The notes: generated from the sequence alone by a model not told the origin. DNA of 64,000 nucleotides from JAJFUB01 sp964622325 (GCA_964622325.1 CAZUOJ010000002.1:46837-110836); one strand, 5' to 3'; shown: positions 7,015 to 17,043, counted from the first letter of the stretch. Numbers and translations: made by a program.

Positions 7015-9387
7015 ATGAGGCTCAGGCTCTTTTTAATAGCAGGAGGCGCGTGGATGATAATGCTTGGCGGTGCCGCTTCAGCGGCGCCCATTATCCAGGG
7101 CGCTTTTCAAGCGAAGCGGACTATTGTGCTTTTGCCTACAGGCCCCACAACAGCGGCTATAGAGCTGAGCTATCCGGCTCATACAATTTCTCAGCCAGGG
7201 GAATTTGTGCAATGGCCTCTGTCTGTCATTTTGTCAGAGCCAGCCAGACATATCACATTATCTTTTTGGTGGGGCGATAGCTTTGTGGGCTCGACAGCAG
7301 GCTATCATTTCCTGCAAGTGCTGATTGGCGACAAAATCGTTTGGGAAAGTGATGTCGCAGGAGGAAGCACAAGCTTGCAATATGTGGAGATTCCAATTTC
7401 GGCTGCCTACGTGCCCGCCGCAGGCCAGCCTGTGATTGTAAGCTTTCGTGTCTATGAGAAGAAATCAGTAACGAATTTCCCTGTGAATGTTTATGTGGGG
7501 GAGCCTACGCTGCATTGGGGCCGAAAAGCGATAAAGCTGCTCGAACGTATGCCCTTGCCGCAAAGCCTCCGTTGGCCCCCCGAGCGGCCGCTTGCTTCTC
7601 TTCCCGTAAACGGCGCTTGGGCGAAAGAAGCCAGCATCATTCAGCCCTGGGGCAAAACACAGACTATAGCTGTTAAACAGGCTTCAGAATGGGCGTCGCG
7701 ATTTGCCCAAGAGCACGGCTTTTCGGCGATTATTCTGCTTCCCCCAGCAGCTCATAATGCTATTACAGCCAGCGCCGAACATATTTCGGAAGAGGAATTT
7801 CAGCAAGCGCTAGCCCTGTATCGCCAGGCCGGCTTGCGCCTGATTTTGTATTCATCCATTATGCATAAGGGCCATGATCCTCAATGGCAATTCGGCGCGC
7901 TGGCCCAAACACATCCCGAATGGGCGATGAGGGATCCGTTGGGGCAGACGATTAATTTGTACGGACAGCCCTGGCTTTGCCCCTCAACAGGCGCGCTGGA
8001 AGCGACAATTGCTTACACACAGCGCATTGTCCAGGCCTATGATGCCGATGCTGTGATGCTGGACAATAATGAATTTATGTATACAGAAGGCGGCCGCTGG
8101 ACATGTTATTGTGCTTCCTGTCAGCAAAAATGGCGCCAATATCTGCAGGAGCGTTTTGGCGCAAAGCCCATTCCCGGCACAAATCTGCATCCCGCCAAAG
8201 CCGCCATTCCGCAAGCAGAAGAGGAGCCTTTATGGGGGCTCTGGCTGAGCTTCCGCAAGCGTATCTGGGCCGAGGCCTGTGAGCTTTATCGCCAGAGGCT
8301 GCGAAAAGTGAAGCCAGATATTGTCGTGCTGGCCAATACGCAATATGCCTATAGCTCCGGCGTTTTAGCTGTGGATCAGCAATACGAACATCTGGATGCT
8401 GTATTGAGCGAATCGCGGGGAAATAGTCCGCGACAAATGGCGGCGAAAATGCTTTTAGGACGGGCTTTATCACACGGACGGCCGCTTTGGAATTATATAG
8501 GCACATTTGACGAAAAAGATTACAAATTGCTGCGAAAGCCGGAAGCAATTGCCGGCTTATGCGCTGCCAGTATAGCTGGGGGAGCGAATCCCTGGATTGT
8601 CTTTTATGGCTTTACAGGCGCTGAAAATCAGTCTTCCCTGGAGATATTGCAGCGTTATAATCAGTTTTGGCGAAAACAGGCAAATATTTTAGGCGATAGT
8701 GAGCTTGGCGGCGACATCGGCTATCTTTTTTCCACGGAAAGCCGAGATTTGCTTAAAACGCCATTGCTGGCGCCTGTACTGGAGGCGTTGATTGCTGCAG
8801 GCACGCCCATTCGCCCCTTGCGTGATGCGCCTGCGCTTACGGCAGAAAGCCTTCAAGGCGTGCGGATGTTGCTGGCTATCCACAATCCTTGTCTTTATGA
8901 GGCTACAGCTAAACGGCTTGCTTCCTGGATCCGTTCCGGCGGCACGCTTGTTATTTCTCCCGAAACAGGCTGGCGGGATGAATATGGGCGCTGGCGGCCG
9001 CGTTCTCTTATTCTGCTTAATTTACAGCTTAAACAGATGGCTCCTGGACAAAGCCGCAAAATAGGACGGGGCAAAATTATTTGTGTTGCCGATGAAAACG
9101 AAGTTCTGGAGCTTGTGCGAAAATTGAATAGGCCCGTTGTCACGGCGCAAACGCCTGTGGGCGTCTTTTATCATCGTTCACGCCAGGGGCAGATGATTAT
9201 AGCTGTATTAGGCTTGGAAAGAGAAATAGGAAAAATTTTGTTGAAAGTGCCGCCTCACAGCACGAGGGCGGAGCTGTACAGGCCTGGCGCCGGCACGCCC
9301 CAGCCGTTGTCTATTCACAAGCAAGCTAACGAAGCCTATGTTGCCGGGGATATTCCCGAACGGCTGGGGCTTGTGATGTGTTATTAG
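7015..9387 (+). CDS. Secreted glycoside-hydrolase-like TIM-barrel protein (beta-galactosidase / GHL6-like)
   Basis: The protein has 790 residues. A signal peptide (MRLRLFLIAGGAWMIMLGG then AASA) is followed by a beta-rich N-terminal domain (to about residue 190). Next comes a TIM-barrel region with AVMLDNNEF (D350, E353) and the cluster CYCASC (364-369), an arrangement seen in GH42-like and hypothetical glycosyl hydrolase 6 proteins. Residues about 540-700 (GDIGYLFSTES, then RMLLAIHNPCLYEATAKRLA and SGGTLVISPETGW) look like the glutamine-amidotransferase-like domain that follows the barrel in GH42 enzymes. A small beta C-terminus ends the protein. It is probably exported and acts on plant or microbial polysaccharide, with the substrate unknown. 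AAGGA lies 7-8 bases before the ATG. Confidence 0.7.
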   Translation: MRLRLFLIAGGAWMIMLGGAASAAPIIQGAFQAKRTIVLLPTGPTTAAIELSYPAHTISQPGEFVQWPLSVILSEPARHITLSFWWGDSFVGSTAGYHFLQVLIGDKIVWESDVAGGSTSLQYVEIPISAAYVPAAGQPVIVSFRVYEKKSVTNFPVNVYVGEPTLHWGRKAIKLLERMPLPQSLRWPPERPLASLPVNGAWAKEASIIQPWGKTQTIAVKQASEWASRFAQEHGFSAIILLPPAAHNAITASAEHISEEEFQQALALYRQAGLRLILYSSIMHKGHDPQWQFGALAQTHPEWAMRDPLGQTINLYGQPWLCPSTGALEATIAYTQRIVQAYDADAVMLDNNEFMYTEGGRWTCYCASCQQKWRQYLQERFGAKPIPGTNLHPAKAAIPQAEEEPLWGLWLSFRKRIWAEACELYRQRLRKVKPDIVVLANTQYAYSSGVLAVDQQYEHLDAVLSESRGNSPRQMAAKMLLGRALSHGRPLWNYIGTFDEKDYKLLRKPEAIAGLCAASIAGGANPWIVFYGFTGAENQSSLEILQRYNQFWRKQANILGDSELGGDIGYLFSTESRDLLKTPLLAPVLEALIAAGTPIRPLRDAPALTAESLQGVRMLLAIHNPCLYEATAKRLASWIRSGGTLVISPETGWRDEYGRWRPRSLILLNLQLKQMAPGQSRKIGRGKIICVADENEVLELVRKLNRPVVTAQTPVGVFYHRSRQGQMIIAVLGLEREIGKILLKVPPHSTRAELYRPGAGTPQPLSIHKQANEAYVAGDIPERLGLVMCY

Positions 9388-9498
9388 TTAAAAGCGCGCG
9401 GCGGCTGAACGACTAATAGGAGAGAGTCAGTTTATTCACGTTTGAGAGGATATTTAATTTTCCGTTTTGCATTCCATTTTACAAACGAAGGAGAAAGG

Positions 9499-10440
9499 AT
9501 GGATCATCTTACAGCAGCAGCTCTGTGTCGTCGTCTTATCGAAAATATTGAAACAGTCATTTTTGGCAAAAGGGAAGTTGTGGAGCGGACGCTTGTAGCG
9601 CTCCTTGCCGGCGGACACATTCTGATTGAGGATGTGCCCGGCGTAGGGAAAACAATGCTGGCGCGGGCGCTGGCGCGCAGCATTGGCTGTCAATTTAGCC
9701 GCATTCAATTTACGCCGGATTTGCTGCCTTCCGATATCACTGGCGTATATATTTATGATCAAAAAACAAGCGAATTTCGCTTTCGGCCGGGCCCCGTTTT
9801 TACTAATATTCTGCTCGCAGACGAAATCAATCGTGCCACGCCGCGCACACAATCGGCGTTGCTGGAGGCGATGGAGGAGCGACAAGTGACTGTCGATGGC
9901 GTCACACATCCTTTGCCGCGGCCTTTTATGGTTTTGGGAACAGAAAATCCCATTGAATATGAGGGCGTTTATCCCCTGCCCGAGTCGCAGCTGGATCGCT
10001 TTTTGATTCGGGAAAGCATTGGCTATCCGGAACGAGAGGCGGAAAAGCGCGTTGTGGCTGAGCAGCTTTTGCAGCATCCGATCGAGCGTTTGGAGCCTGT
10101 GATTGCAGCCGAGGAAGTGCTGGCTATTCAACAGACAGTAGCTCAATGTTATATTTCCGAAACATTATACGATTATGTGCTCAACATTGTGGAAGCGACG
10201 AGACAAACAGAAAAATTATATTTAGGCGCCAGTCCGCGGGGGACATTAGCATTAATTCGTTGTGCGCAGGCGCTGGCGACAATCCGCGGGCGGGATTATG
10301 TGGAGCCAGATGATGTGAAGCAATTGGCGGTGCCGACGCTGGCGCATAGAGTGTTGCTTTCTTCAGAAGCGCGGATCAGCGATCTGCCAGCGGCTCAGAT
10401 TATTGCGGAGCTGTTGGATCAGATTCCTGTGCCTGTCTAA
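9499..10440 (+). CDS. MoxR-family AAA+ ATPase
   Basis: This 313-residue MoxR ATPase has Walker A GVGKTMLARAL within IEDVPGVGKT, Walker B ILLADEINRATPRTQSALLEAM, sensor 1 GTENPIEYEGVYPLPE, and arginine-finger/sensor 2 regions ending in GASPRGTLALIR. MoxR proteins act as chaperones for metal insertion or for assembly of VWA/DUF58 proteins. The ATG at 9499 has AAGGAG five bases upstream; an earlier ATG (9442) would add 19 atypical residues. It is followed by DUF58 and transglutaminase genes, a widely conserved trio, which supports one operon. Its partner here is most likely the DUF58 protein. Confidence 0.93.
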   Translation: MDHLTAAALCRRLIENIETVIFGKREVVERTLVALLAGGHILIEDVPGVGKTMLARALARSIGCQFSRIQFTPDLLPSDITGVYIYDQKTSEFRFRPGPVFTNILLADEINRATPRTQSALLEAMEERQVTVDGVTHPLPRPFMVLGTENPIEYEGVYPLPESQLDRFLIRESIGYPEREAEKRVVAEQLLQHPIERLEPVIAAEEVLAIQQTVAQCYISETLYDYVLNIVEATRQTEKLYLGASPRGTLALIRCAQALATIRGRDYVEPDDVKQLAVPTLAHRVLLSSEARISDLPAAQIIAELLDQIPVPV

Positions 10441-10535
10441 TGCTTCGGCGAGAGGAAAGACGAAACATTGTAGTTTGACAAATAGCCCGGGGCTTTTTGA
10501 AGCGTTGAGTCCTAATTTGCTTGCGTAGGCAAACA

Positions 10536-11789
10536 ATGTCACGGAATTTAAAGATATTTAGTGGGGCGGCTGTGATATTTTATCTTGTCGGCGCAATGAA
10601 TGATGCGGCGGCTGTATATGTTTTGGCAGGCATATGTGTGGCGGTCATTGCTGGCTGCTATTGGCTTTCGCGGATGGCTGTGGGCGGGCTGGATATAGAG
10701 ATGGATCTTCCCTACACAGAAATTCCAGCGGGCACGAAGGCTGTTTGGGAAGTCCGTTTGCAAAATAAGAGCTTTTTTGCGCGTCCAGAGGCGATTGTGC
10801 GTGTGCCGATGCGCAATCTGACAATTCCCGAAGTGGCAGAACAATATCATTTTGTATTGCCCGCAACAGCTCCTGGCGCCCAAATTGAGGCTGCAGCAGA
10901 AATTAATATTCCAATGCGGGGCGTGTGGGAAATAGGCCCGGCGCAATTAACAGGCACAGATCCTTTGGGAATGTTTACACGCCGGGGGCCGCAATCTGCT
11001 GTCAGTCGTTTGTTAGCTTTGCCGCCAATCATAGACATTCCCTGGATTTGGCGTCGGCAATTGTTATCGCCGGCGGCGAGGATTCTCAGCGGCGCACGGG
11101 CGCGGCAGGGCGGAGAATTCTGGGGCGTGCGTCCGCATGAGCCAGGCGATGAATTGCGTCATGTGCACTGGAAAGCGACGGCGCGCCGCGGCGATCTTGT
11201 TGTCAAGGAATACGCCAAAAGCCGGGAGCTGTCAGTTCTTGTTTGGCTGGATTTAAGTCGCGCCAGCCTCGTTGGCTTTGGCGCCCATTCCAGCCTGGAA
11301 ATGTCGCTTTCTCTGGCAGCTTCGTTGCTCGTGGCCTTTCAGCAAATGGATCAAGCCGTTGCGCTTGTGGGACAGGGCTTGCCGCCGTTATTAGCGACGC
11401 CGAGCCGCGGCCAGACGGCCATAGCGCGCCTTTTGCGCGCTTTAGCAGTCGTTCAGGCAATTGAGGAGCCTTCTTTTGCGGAGCTGCTTTTTACACAAAC
11501 GCAAGAGACGCCGCTCGGGCACACAAATTTTGTCATCACAACAGGGATCGAAGCGGGCTTGGCCAAGGCTATCCTGTCGTTGGCCGAATATGGCGCGCCT
11601 TTGCGCTGCTTTTTATTAGCTCCCGATAATTTCCTCACACAAGAGCAACGGGCGAAACAAGAACGGCTGGCTTCCTATCTGCAGCAAAAAGGGATAACAG
11701 TGGCCATCGGCCGCTCTCCTGCCCAGCTGCGGGAGACAATCCAGAGCCTGGCCCAAGCAGCGGAACTTTATCAGATAGCACGACAATGA
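10536..11789 (+). CDS. DUF58 domain membrane-anchored protein
   Basis: The protein has about 417 residues. Two hydrophobic segments near the N-terminus (about residues 8-45) precede a beta domain. The DUF58 signature GGEFWGVRPHEPGDELRHVHW then KATARRGDLVVKEYA lies around residues 185-225, and a VWA-like domain follows (VLVWLDLSRAS). The last codons overlap the start of the transglutaminase gene (ATGA at 11786-11789), a sign of translational coupling. The ATG at 10536 is used; an in-frame TTG at 10521 is an alternative, and neither has a strong ribosome-binding site. DUF58 proteins are co-inherited with MoxR and TgpA-type transglutaminases. Their biochemical role is not settled. Confidence 0.9.
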   Translation: MSRNLKIFSGAAVIFYLVGAMNDAAAVYVLAGICVAVIAGCYWLSRMAVGGLDIEMDLPYTEIPAGTKAVWEVRLQNKSFFARPEAIVRVPMRNLTIPEVAEQYHFVLPATAPGAQIEAAAEINIPMRGVWEIGPAQLTGTDPLGMFTRRGPQSAVSRLLALPPIIDIPWIWRRQLLSPAARILSGARARQGGEFWGVRPHEPGDELRHVHWKATARRGDLVVKEYAKSRELSVLVWLDLSRASLVGFGAHSSLEMSLSLAASLLVAFQQMDQAVALVGQGLPPLLATPSRGQTAIARLLRALAVVQAIEEPSFAELLFTQTQETPLGHTNFVITTGIEAGLAKAILSLAEYGAPLRCFLLAPDNFLTQEQRAKQERLASYLQQKGITVAIGRSPAQLRETIQSLAQAAELYQIARQ

Positions 11790-13936
11790 GCACTTTGGAC
11801 GTTGTAGAACAACGATTGCAGCGGATTGCAGCCTTTTTCCGCTTGCCCTATGCGCCTTATGATCCACAGGAAGCAATAGAGCAAGAGGGAGAAGGCGCCT
11901 GGCGCCGTTTGAGCTTCTATGCCTGGCTGATGATGTATGCTTCTCTTGTCGCCACAGGGACATTAATTCCCCATTGGCCTTTGATTATTTTTTTGGCGCT
12001 GCTTTTGGCGGCGGCTGGGCATATCTCATATCGTTTGCATTTCCGGGCTGGGGCGCGTTTGCTTGTCAACTGGCTTACATTTGCCCTCGCGCTGATGTTA
12101 GGCCCGTTTTTCTTGGGATATTTCTGGCCCTTACGCGAAGGGCTTATCGAAAGCGAAAATGTCCAATTTATAGGCTTTCTTGTGCTGTGTTTTATGTGGA
12201 TTACGGCTTTTCGTGCTTTTGCTTTGCGCACTGTGCGGGATCTCGTGGAAACGATATTGCCCTGCGGCTCCATCATATTGCTGGCGCTCGTTGTGGCGCC
12301 TACGCCAATTGTTTTAGGCTGTCTGGCTGTAACTGTGATGAGCGTTTTGGCTTTGCTCACAGCCGAACAAAGAATTATCCATCAACGGGAATATCTTCCG
12401 GTGCAGCAGCTCAAGCAAAGCCGCAAAAGTCGGCGCGGGGGCTTTTTATATTCTTGGCCAGCGCTATACATTCTTGTGTTGCTGGTGGCTGTCTTCGTGG
12501 CGTGGGCGGCGGCGCATACAGAACTTTCCGGGTCGTGGGCAGACAATTTGCGTTTCCGTTTGGCCATGAGAATTGCTCGCTGGCTCATGCCGCGGGAAAG
12601 CGCTGTGTTGCCCGATCCAGCCATCCGCGTCGCAATGCTGGATAGCTGGCCTGACAGCAATCGCGTTGTGTTTACAGTACGCACGAAACAGCCGGGGAAT
12701 TATCGGCTGATTGTCTATCACACATATACAGGCAGCTGGTGGCTGGCGGATCGCCGCCATAATCGCTTAGCGGAGCGTGCGTTCGGGGGCTGGAATATCC
12801 CTATGGATGGGGCCGGAGCGTCGCGGCAGGGCGCCGCGCGGATTGAGCAGCATTTTACAGTACATCGAGCGTTGATGGGCACAATTCCCTCTTTATTTTG
12901 TCCTGTGCGCGTGGAAGGCGTTCGAGATCGCGTGCGTTATGATCGAGATCATATTCTCCATATTTCGCGCCATGTGCGGCCAGGCGACACCTTTACAGTG
13001 ATTTCCTACACACAGCCCCTAGTGCCCTTAAAGCGCCCTGATATATCCATTGATCCAAAAAGGCTGCAAGATGATTTGCAGCTTCCGGCATTTTTGCCCG
13101 CGCGGATACGTGAATACGCGCAACGCATTACAGCTCAAGCGAAGACGCCTTATGAGAAAGTGCACGCTATCGAGCTGGAATTGATGTGGAATTACGAATA
13201 CGCTCTGTCCGTGCCCCGCGCCTGGAATCAGGATTATGTAGATCATTTCTTATTTACGACAAAGAGAGGCTTTTGCCTGCATTTTGCGAGCGCTATGGTC
13301 GTATTGTGCCGCTGTATCGGGATGCCGGCACGGCTTGTATCGGGATTTTTGCCGGGTGAAGAAGCCACGGAGGATCCCGATTTTTACACAGTCCGGGAAA
13401 AAGACGCCCATGCATGGGCAGAAGTGTATTTTCCCGGCGCGGGCTGGATTGCTTTCGATCCAACGCCTCCGGCACGCGAAGAGCCCAATCGTCTGGCGAA
13501 AGCCTGGCAGGAGATAGCTGCGGCGGCGCAATCAGCGCCTCGTCAGCTGGCGGATTTTGGGCGACAATATTGGCTTTCGGCAGCCCTTGCCGGAATAGGG
13601 ATGCTGGGATTGTGGCTGGCAGTGCGATGGGAAAGAAAACAGCGGATTTGGCCTTTATGGCGCGGCTCAGAGCCTTTGAGCCGCATTGTCCGTGCCTATT
13701 TGGGGCTGCGTAAACTTTTACATAATTATGGGCTTGCCGAGAATCCAAGCAGAACGCCGCGCGAGATTTTGAGCCAGCTGCCATCGGCTGTTAAGCCGTT
13801 GGAAGCGGAAATCACGGCTCTTACGGAAAGCTATCTTAAAGCGCGCTATGGACGCCTGCCCGCTTCACAGGCAGAAGCCCTAGCGGCCGAGAAAATGTGG
13901 CGCATTATACAGCAGCGAATGCGGCGCCGCATGTAA
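11786..13936 (+). CDS. TgpA-type membrane transglutaminase-like protein with DUF4129 tail
   Basis: The protein has 716 residues. Six or seven transmembrane helices occupy the N-terminal 200 residues, and another lies near 230. A long extracytoplasmic region carries the transglutaminase core: RGFCLHFASAMVVLCR with C497, DAHAWAEV with H542, and IAFDPTP with D558, a complete Cys-His-Asp triad. One further transmembrane helix (about 595-615) and a DUF4129-like cytoplasmic tail follow. It is the third gene of the MoxR-DUF58-transglutaminase set and overlaps the DUF58 gene by 4 bases. TgpA homologues are periplasmic-facing peptidase or cross-linking enzymes; the natural substrate is unknown. Confidence 0.92.
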   Translation: MSTLDVVEQRLQRIAAFFRLPYAPYDPQEAIEQEGEGAWRRLSFYAWLMMYASLVATGTLIPHWPLIIFLALLLAAAGHISYRLHFRAGARLLVNWLTFALALMLGPFFLGYFWPLREGLIESENVQFIGFLVLCFMWITAFRAFALRTVRDLVETILPCGSIILLALVVAPTPIVLGCLAVTVMSVLALLTAEQRIIHQREYLPVQQLKQSRKSRRGGFLYSWPALYILVLLVAVFVAWAAAHTELSGSWADNLRFRLAMRIARWLMPRESAVLPDPAIRVAMLDSWPDSNRVVFTVRTKQPGNYRLIVYHTYTGSWWLADRRHNRLAERAFGGWNIPMDGAGASRQGAARIEQHFTVHRALMGTIPSLFCPVRVEGVRDRVRYDRDHILHISRHVRPGDTFTVISYTQPLVPLKRPDISIDPKRLQDDLQLPAFLPARIREYAQRITAQAKTPYEKVHAIELELMWNYEYALSVPRAWNQDYVDHFLFTTKRGFCLHFASAMVVLCRCIGMPARLVSGFLPGEEATEDPDFYTVREKDAHAWAEVYFPGAGWIAFDPTPPAREEPNRLAKAWQEIAAAAQSAPRQLADFGRQYWLSAALAGIGMLGLWLAVRWERKQRIWPLWRGSEPLSRIVRAYLGLRKLLHNYGLAENPSRTPREILSQLPSAVKPLEAEITALTESYLKARYGRLPASQAEALAAEKMWRIIQQRMRRRM

Positions 13937-14077
13937 CATTTTCCCTCTTTTCCTTATCGCAAATTAAGGCTTTTGTTTGTCTTTTGTTTTGGACAGAAGA
14001 AACTGTTTTTTTGAAGAGCTTTCTAAAACAGAAGGGGGCGTAATACATTCTTTGTTTGAGGCGGAGGCCAAAAACAA

Positions 14078-16981
14078 ATGAGAAGCCGTAAAATGTGGAT
14101 GAGGGGGGCGATTATCTGGATATTCGCGGGCAGCTTATATTGCGCAGAGCAGTTTTCGGCGTGGGCACAGTCGGAGCCGCCGGAGCCGGCGCAGATTTTG
14201 CAGCTGGCACAGGGGCTGTTTGAACGGGAACATTGGGAGGAAGCGCTACATAAATATGAGCAATTTCTTGCTGCCGCGCCTAAAGATGAAAATGTGCCTT
14301 TAGCCCTATTTCGCAGCGGAGAATGTCTGTACAATCTGGGCCGCTTTGAACGCGCCTTGTCCTGTTATCAACGCCTTCTCCGCGAATTTCCACAGGACGA
14401 ATTAGCTCCTGATGCGCAATATCGGCTCGGAGATGTCTATTTCAAGCTAAATAAGCTTTCAGAAGCCCGCCAAGCCTATGTGACATATTTGCAGCGCGCG
14501 CCACAAGGCCCTCTGGCTTTTCGGGCTGCCTATTGGCTGGGCGAAACTTTCTTTCGGCTGGGGCAATATGGAGAAGCAATTAAGGCATATAATCAATGCC
14601 TCCAATTGAGTCCCCAGGGAGAATATGCGCCCTATGCGGCGTATTCCGCGGCGCTGGCACAATATAAGCTGGGGCAATATAAGGAGGCCATTAACGCCTT
14701 TTTGGCGTTGCGCAAGAAATATCCCCAGCATGAAATGGCGTCGGAAATAACATTTCGGCTGGCTGAAGCATATTATGCTGTCAAAGATTACAATTCAGCT
14801 ATAACAGAATACGAAAAATTGCTCCACAATAAAGAAAACGCGCAATTAGCGTTGCTAGGGCAATTAGGCCTTGCGTGGAGCTATTTTAGCCAGGAAAAAT
14901 ATGCAGAGGCTTTGCCCTATTTTCAAAAGCTCGCCCAAAGCGATGACAAAACAATTGCCTCCGAGGCTGCCATGCGCGCGGCAGACTGTTTATATCTGCT
15001 GCAGCGACACCAGGAAGCCGCAGAAGCTTATGGGGCGCTGGCAAAACAAAACACGCCGCTGGCTGCTACAGCGTTGTTTTGGCAAGCCATGGCGCTGGAA
15101 CGCAAGCCTGATATCTCTGCCGCGCTTCAGGCCTTTGAGCAATTCGTGAAAAAATTTGGGGATGATGAACGTGTTGGCGAAGCGTACATGCATTTAGGCG
15201 CCTTAAATATAGAAGCAGGCCAGCTCCAGGCTGCAGAAAAGAATTATCTTGCGGCAGCTGAAAAATTAAAAAATCCTGAGATGAAGCTTCAAGCCCAATA
15301 TGGCGCTGCCTGGGCAGCCTATCAACGGACGCAATCTGACGAGGCTTTGCGAGCTATTGAAGCTATAGCGGAAAAACAGCCCCAAACAGCTTTAAGCGCC
15401 CAAATAGCCTATCAGACAGGAAAATTGCGTTTCCGACGGCAGGAATGGCCGCGGGCGATAGAGATGCTAAATCTTCTTGTCCAGCATCATCCGCAAGATC
15501 AGCATATCCCGGAAGCTTTGTTTTTGATAGGAGCGGCTTGGGAGAAAGCTGGCGAAGGGACAAAAGCGGCGGAAAATTATCGGCGCGTCCAAACGCAATT
15601 CCCGCAAAGCGAGGCGGCCGTGGAAGCCTCAAGCGCGCTTGTAGGGATTCTCGCTCGAATGGGAAGGCTGGGCGAAGCGAAAGCCTTGCTTGAGCAACTG
15701 GCAAAACAAAATCCTCCAGGCAAGCTATTGTTTTCCGCCCAATACAGCTTCGCTGAGGCTTTGTTCGCCCAAAAGAAATATAAAGAGGCGGCGCCATTAT
15801 ATCAGGCCGTAGCGCAAGCTAACATTCCGGAGTTGTCCCCCTATGCCAGCTACAGCGTGGGCGCCTGTCATTTTGCGCTGGGAGATTATCAGGCAGCGGC
15901 GGAAGCCTTCCGCACAAATCTGGCAGCCTTCCCCCAAGCCGAAACGGCGCCCTTAGCCAAATTTCAATTAGCGCTTTGTCTGGGGAAGCTGAAGCAAATT
16001 CCTGAGGAAATCAAATTGCTGGAGGAACTCCTGGCAGCAAATGTTCAAAGCGAGCTTTTGGAAAATATCCTGTTTGAATTAGGCTGGGCCTATTGGGAGC
16101 ACAAACAATTTTCGCAAGCGCAAAAAGCCTTTGAAAAGCTTCTTGCCCAGGCTCCGCAGAGTCATTACGCTCCCGAAGCCGCATTTCGCATCGGCGAAGT
16201 TTATTTTGAACAGGGAGATTTTGAGGCTGCAGAGAAAGCCTACGCTCAAGCGCTTAAGCAATATCCGCAAAGCGAATTAGCTGATGAGATAGAATACAAG
16301 CTGGCCTGGAGCCTGTTGAAACAGGAGCGTTATAAAGAGGCTCTAGCACATTTCCAGAAAGCAGCTGAAGCTACAAAAGAGGCGGCGATCAATGCGGATG
16401 CGCGCTTCCAGGGCGCTGTGCTTCTGATAATGGAGGGCAAACACGAGGAAGCAATTAAGCTATTGGAGCCTGCTCGGCCTCTGGCGCCCCCGACATTAGC
16501 GCCGAAGATATTATTGTTGCTTGCTGAGGCCTATTTGACTTCTCAAAATGCAAATAAGGCGCAGCCGCTTTTTGAGGAGCTTATCAAACGTTTTCCCGAG
16601 GATAATGTGGCGCCGCGGGGATGGCTCGGGCTGGGACGATGTTATAAAGCGACCAAAAATTATGAAGAGGCGGCTGTGCTATTCGTAAAAGTCACAGGGC
16701 TAAAGGATCGGCAGGCGGCAATGGAAGCGCAATTTGAGCTGGCCGATACGCGGCGCTTGCAAAATGATTTCAAAGCCGCGGCGCAAGAATTCTTAAAAGT
16801 TGCAATTTTATACAACGATTCAGAGTGGGGCGCCCGCGCTCAATTTGCCGCCGGCGTATGTTTTGAGCAGGCTAAAGCTGTGGAAGAAGCCATCAAAGCC
16901 TATAAGACAATCCTGGAACGCTACAAAGATCAGCAAGAATGGCTAAAAAAAGCACAGGAGCGTCTGCGTGCGCTGGAATAG
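14078..16981 (+). CDS. Secreted protein made almost entirely of TPR repeats
   Basis: The protein has 967 residues. A signal peptide (about residues 1-31, ending FSAWAQS) is followed by more than 20 tetratricopeptide units, many of the BamD/YbgF type, such as YAPYAAYSAALAQYKLGQYK then EAINAFLALRKKYPQHE. There is no other domain and no membrane anchor besides the signal. It starts 141 bases after the transglutaminase gene on the same strand (GGAGG 11 bases before the ATG) and is probably the distal member of that operon. A periplasmic or surface scaffold role is inferred from the repeat type. ACC and GGT triplets are almost absent from this gene. Confidence 0.88.
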   Translation: MRSRKMWMRGAIIWIFAGSLYCAEQFSAWAQSEPPEPAQILQLAQGLFEREHWEEALHKYEQFLAAAPKDENVPLALFRSGECLYNLGRFERALSCYQRLLREFPQDELAPDAQYRLGDVYFKLNKLSEARQAYVTYLQRAPQGPLAFRAAYWLGETFFRLGQYGEAIKAYNQCLQLSPQGEYAPYAAYSAALAQYKLGQYKEAINAFLALRKKYPQHEMASEITFRLAEAYYAVKDYNSAITEYEKLLHNKENAQLALLGQLGLAWSYFSQEKYAEALPYFQKLAQSDDKTIASEAAMRAADCLYLLQRHQEAAEAYGALAKQNTPLAATALFWQAMALERKPDISAALQAFEQFVKKFGDDERVGEAYMHLGALNIEAGQLQAAEKNYLAAAEKLKNPEMKLQAQYGAAWAAYQRTQSDEALRAIEAIAEKQPQTALSAQIAYQTGKLRFRRQEWPRAIEMLNLLVQHHPQDQHIPEALFLIGAAWEKAGEGTKAAENYRRVQTQFPQSEAAVEASSALVGILARMGRLGEAKALLEQLAKQNPPGKLLFSAQYSFAEALFAQKKYKEAAPLYQAVAQANIPELSPYASYSVGACHFALGDYQAAAEAFRTNLAAFPQAETAPLAKFQLALCLGKLKQIPEEIKLLEELLAANVQSELLENILFELGWAYWEHKQFSQAQKAFEKLLAQAPQSHYAPEAAFRIGEVYFEQGDFEAAEKAYAQALKQYPQSELADEIEYKLAWSLLKQERYKEALAHFQKAAEATKEAAINADARFQGAVLLIMEGKHEEAIKLLEPARPLAPPTLAPKILLLLAEAYLTSQNANKAQPLFEELIKRFPEDNVAPRGWLGLGRCYKATKNYEEAAVLFVKVTGLKDRQAAMEAQFELADTRRLQNDFKAAAQEFLKVAILYNDSEWGARAQFAAGVCFEQAKAVEEAIKAYKTILERYKDQQEWLKKAQERLRALE

Positions 16982-17019
16982 AAATATACATCTTTGGCAC
17001 AGCCGCGTAGAAGACAGGC

Positions 17020-17043
17020 CAGGGCAGGCCCTGTTTGTCTATT
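17020..17043 (+). terminator. Short terminator-like hairpin after the TPR gene
   Basis: CAGGG (17020-17024) and CCCTG (17029-17033) pair around a 4-base loop and are followed by TTTGTCTATT. The hairpin is 39 bases past the TPR stop codon and abuts the end of the convergent minus-strand gene. The stem is short, so this is tentative. Confidence 0.4.
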
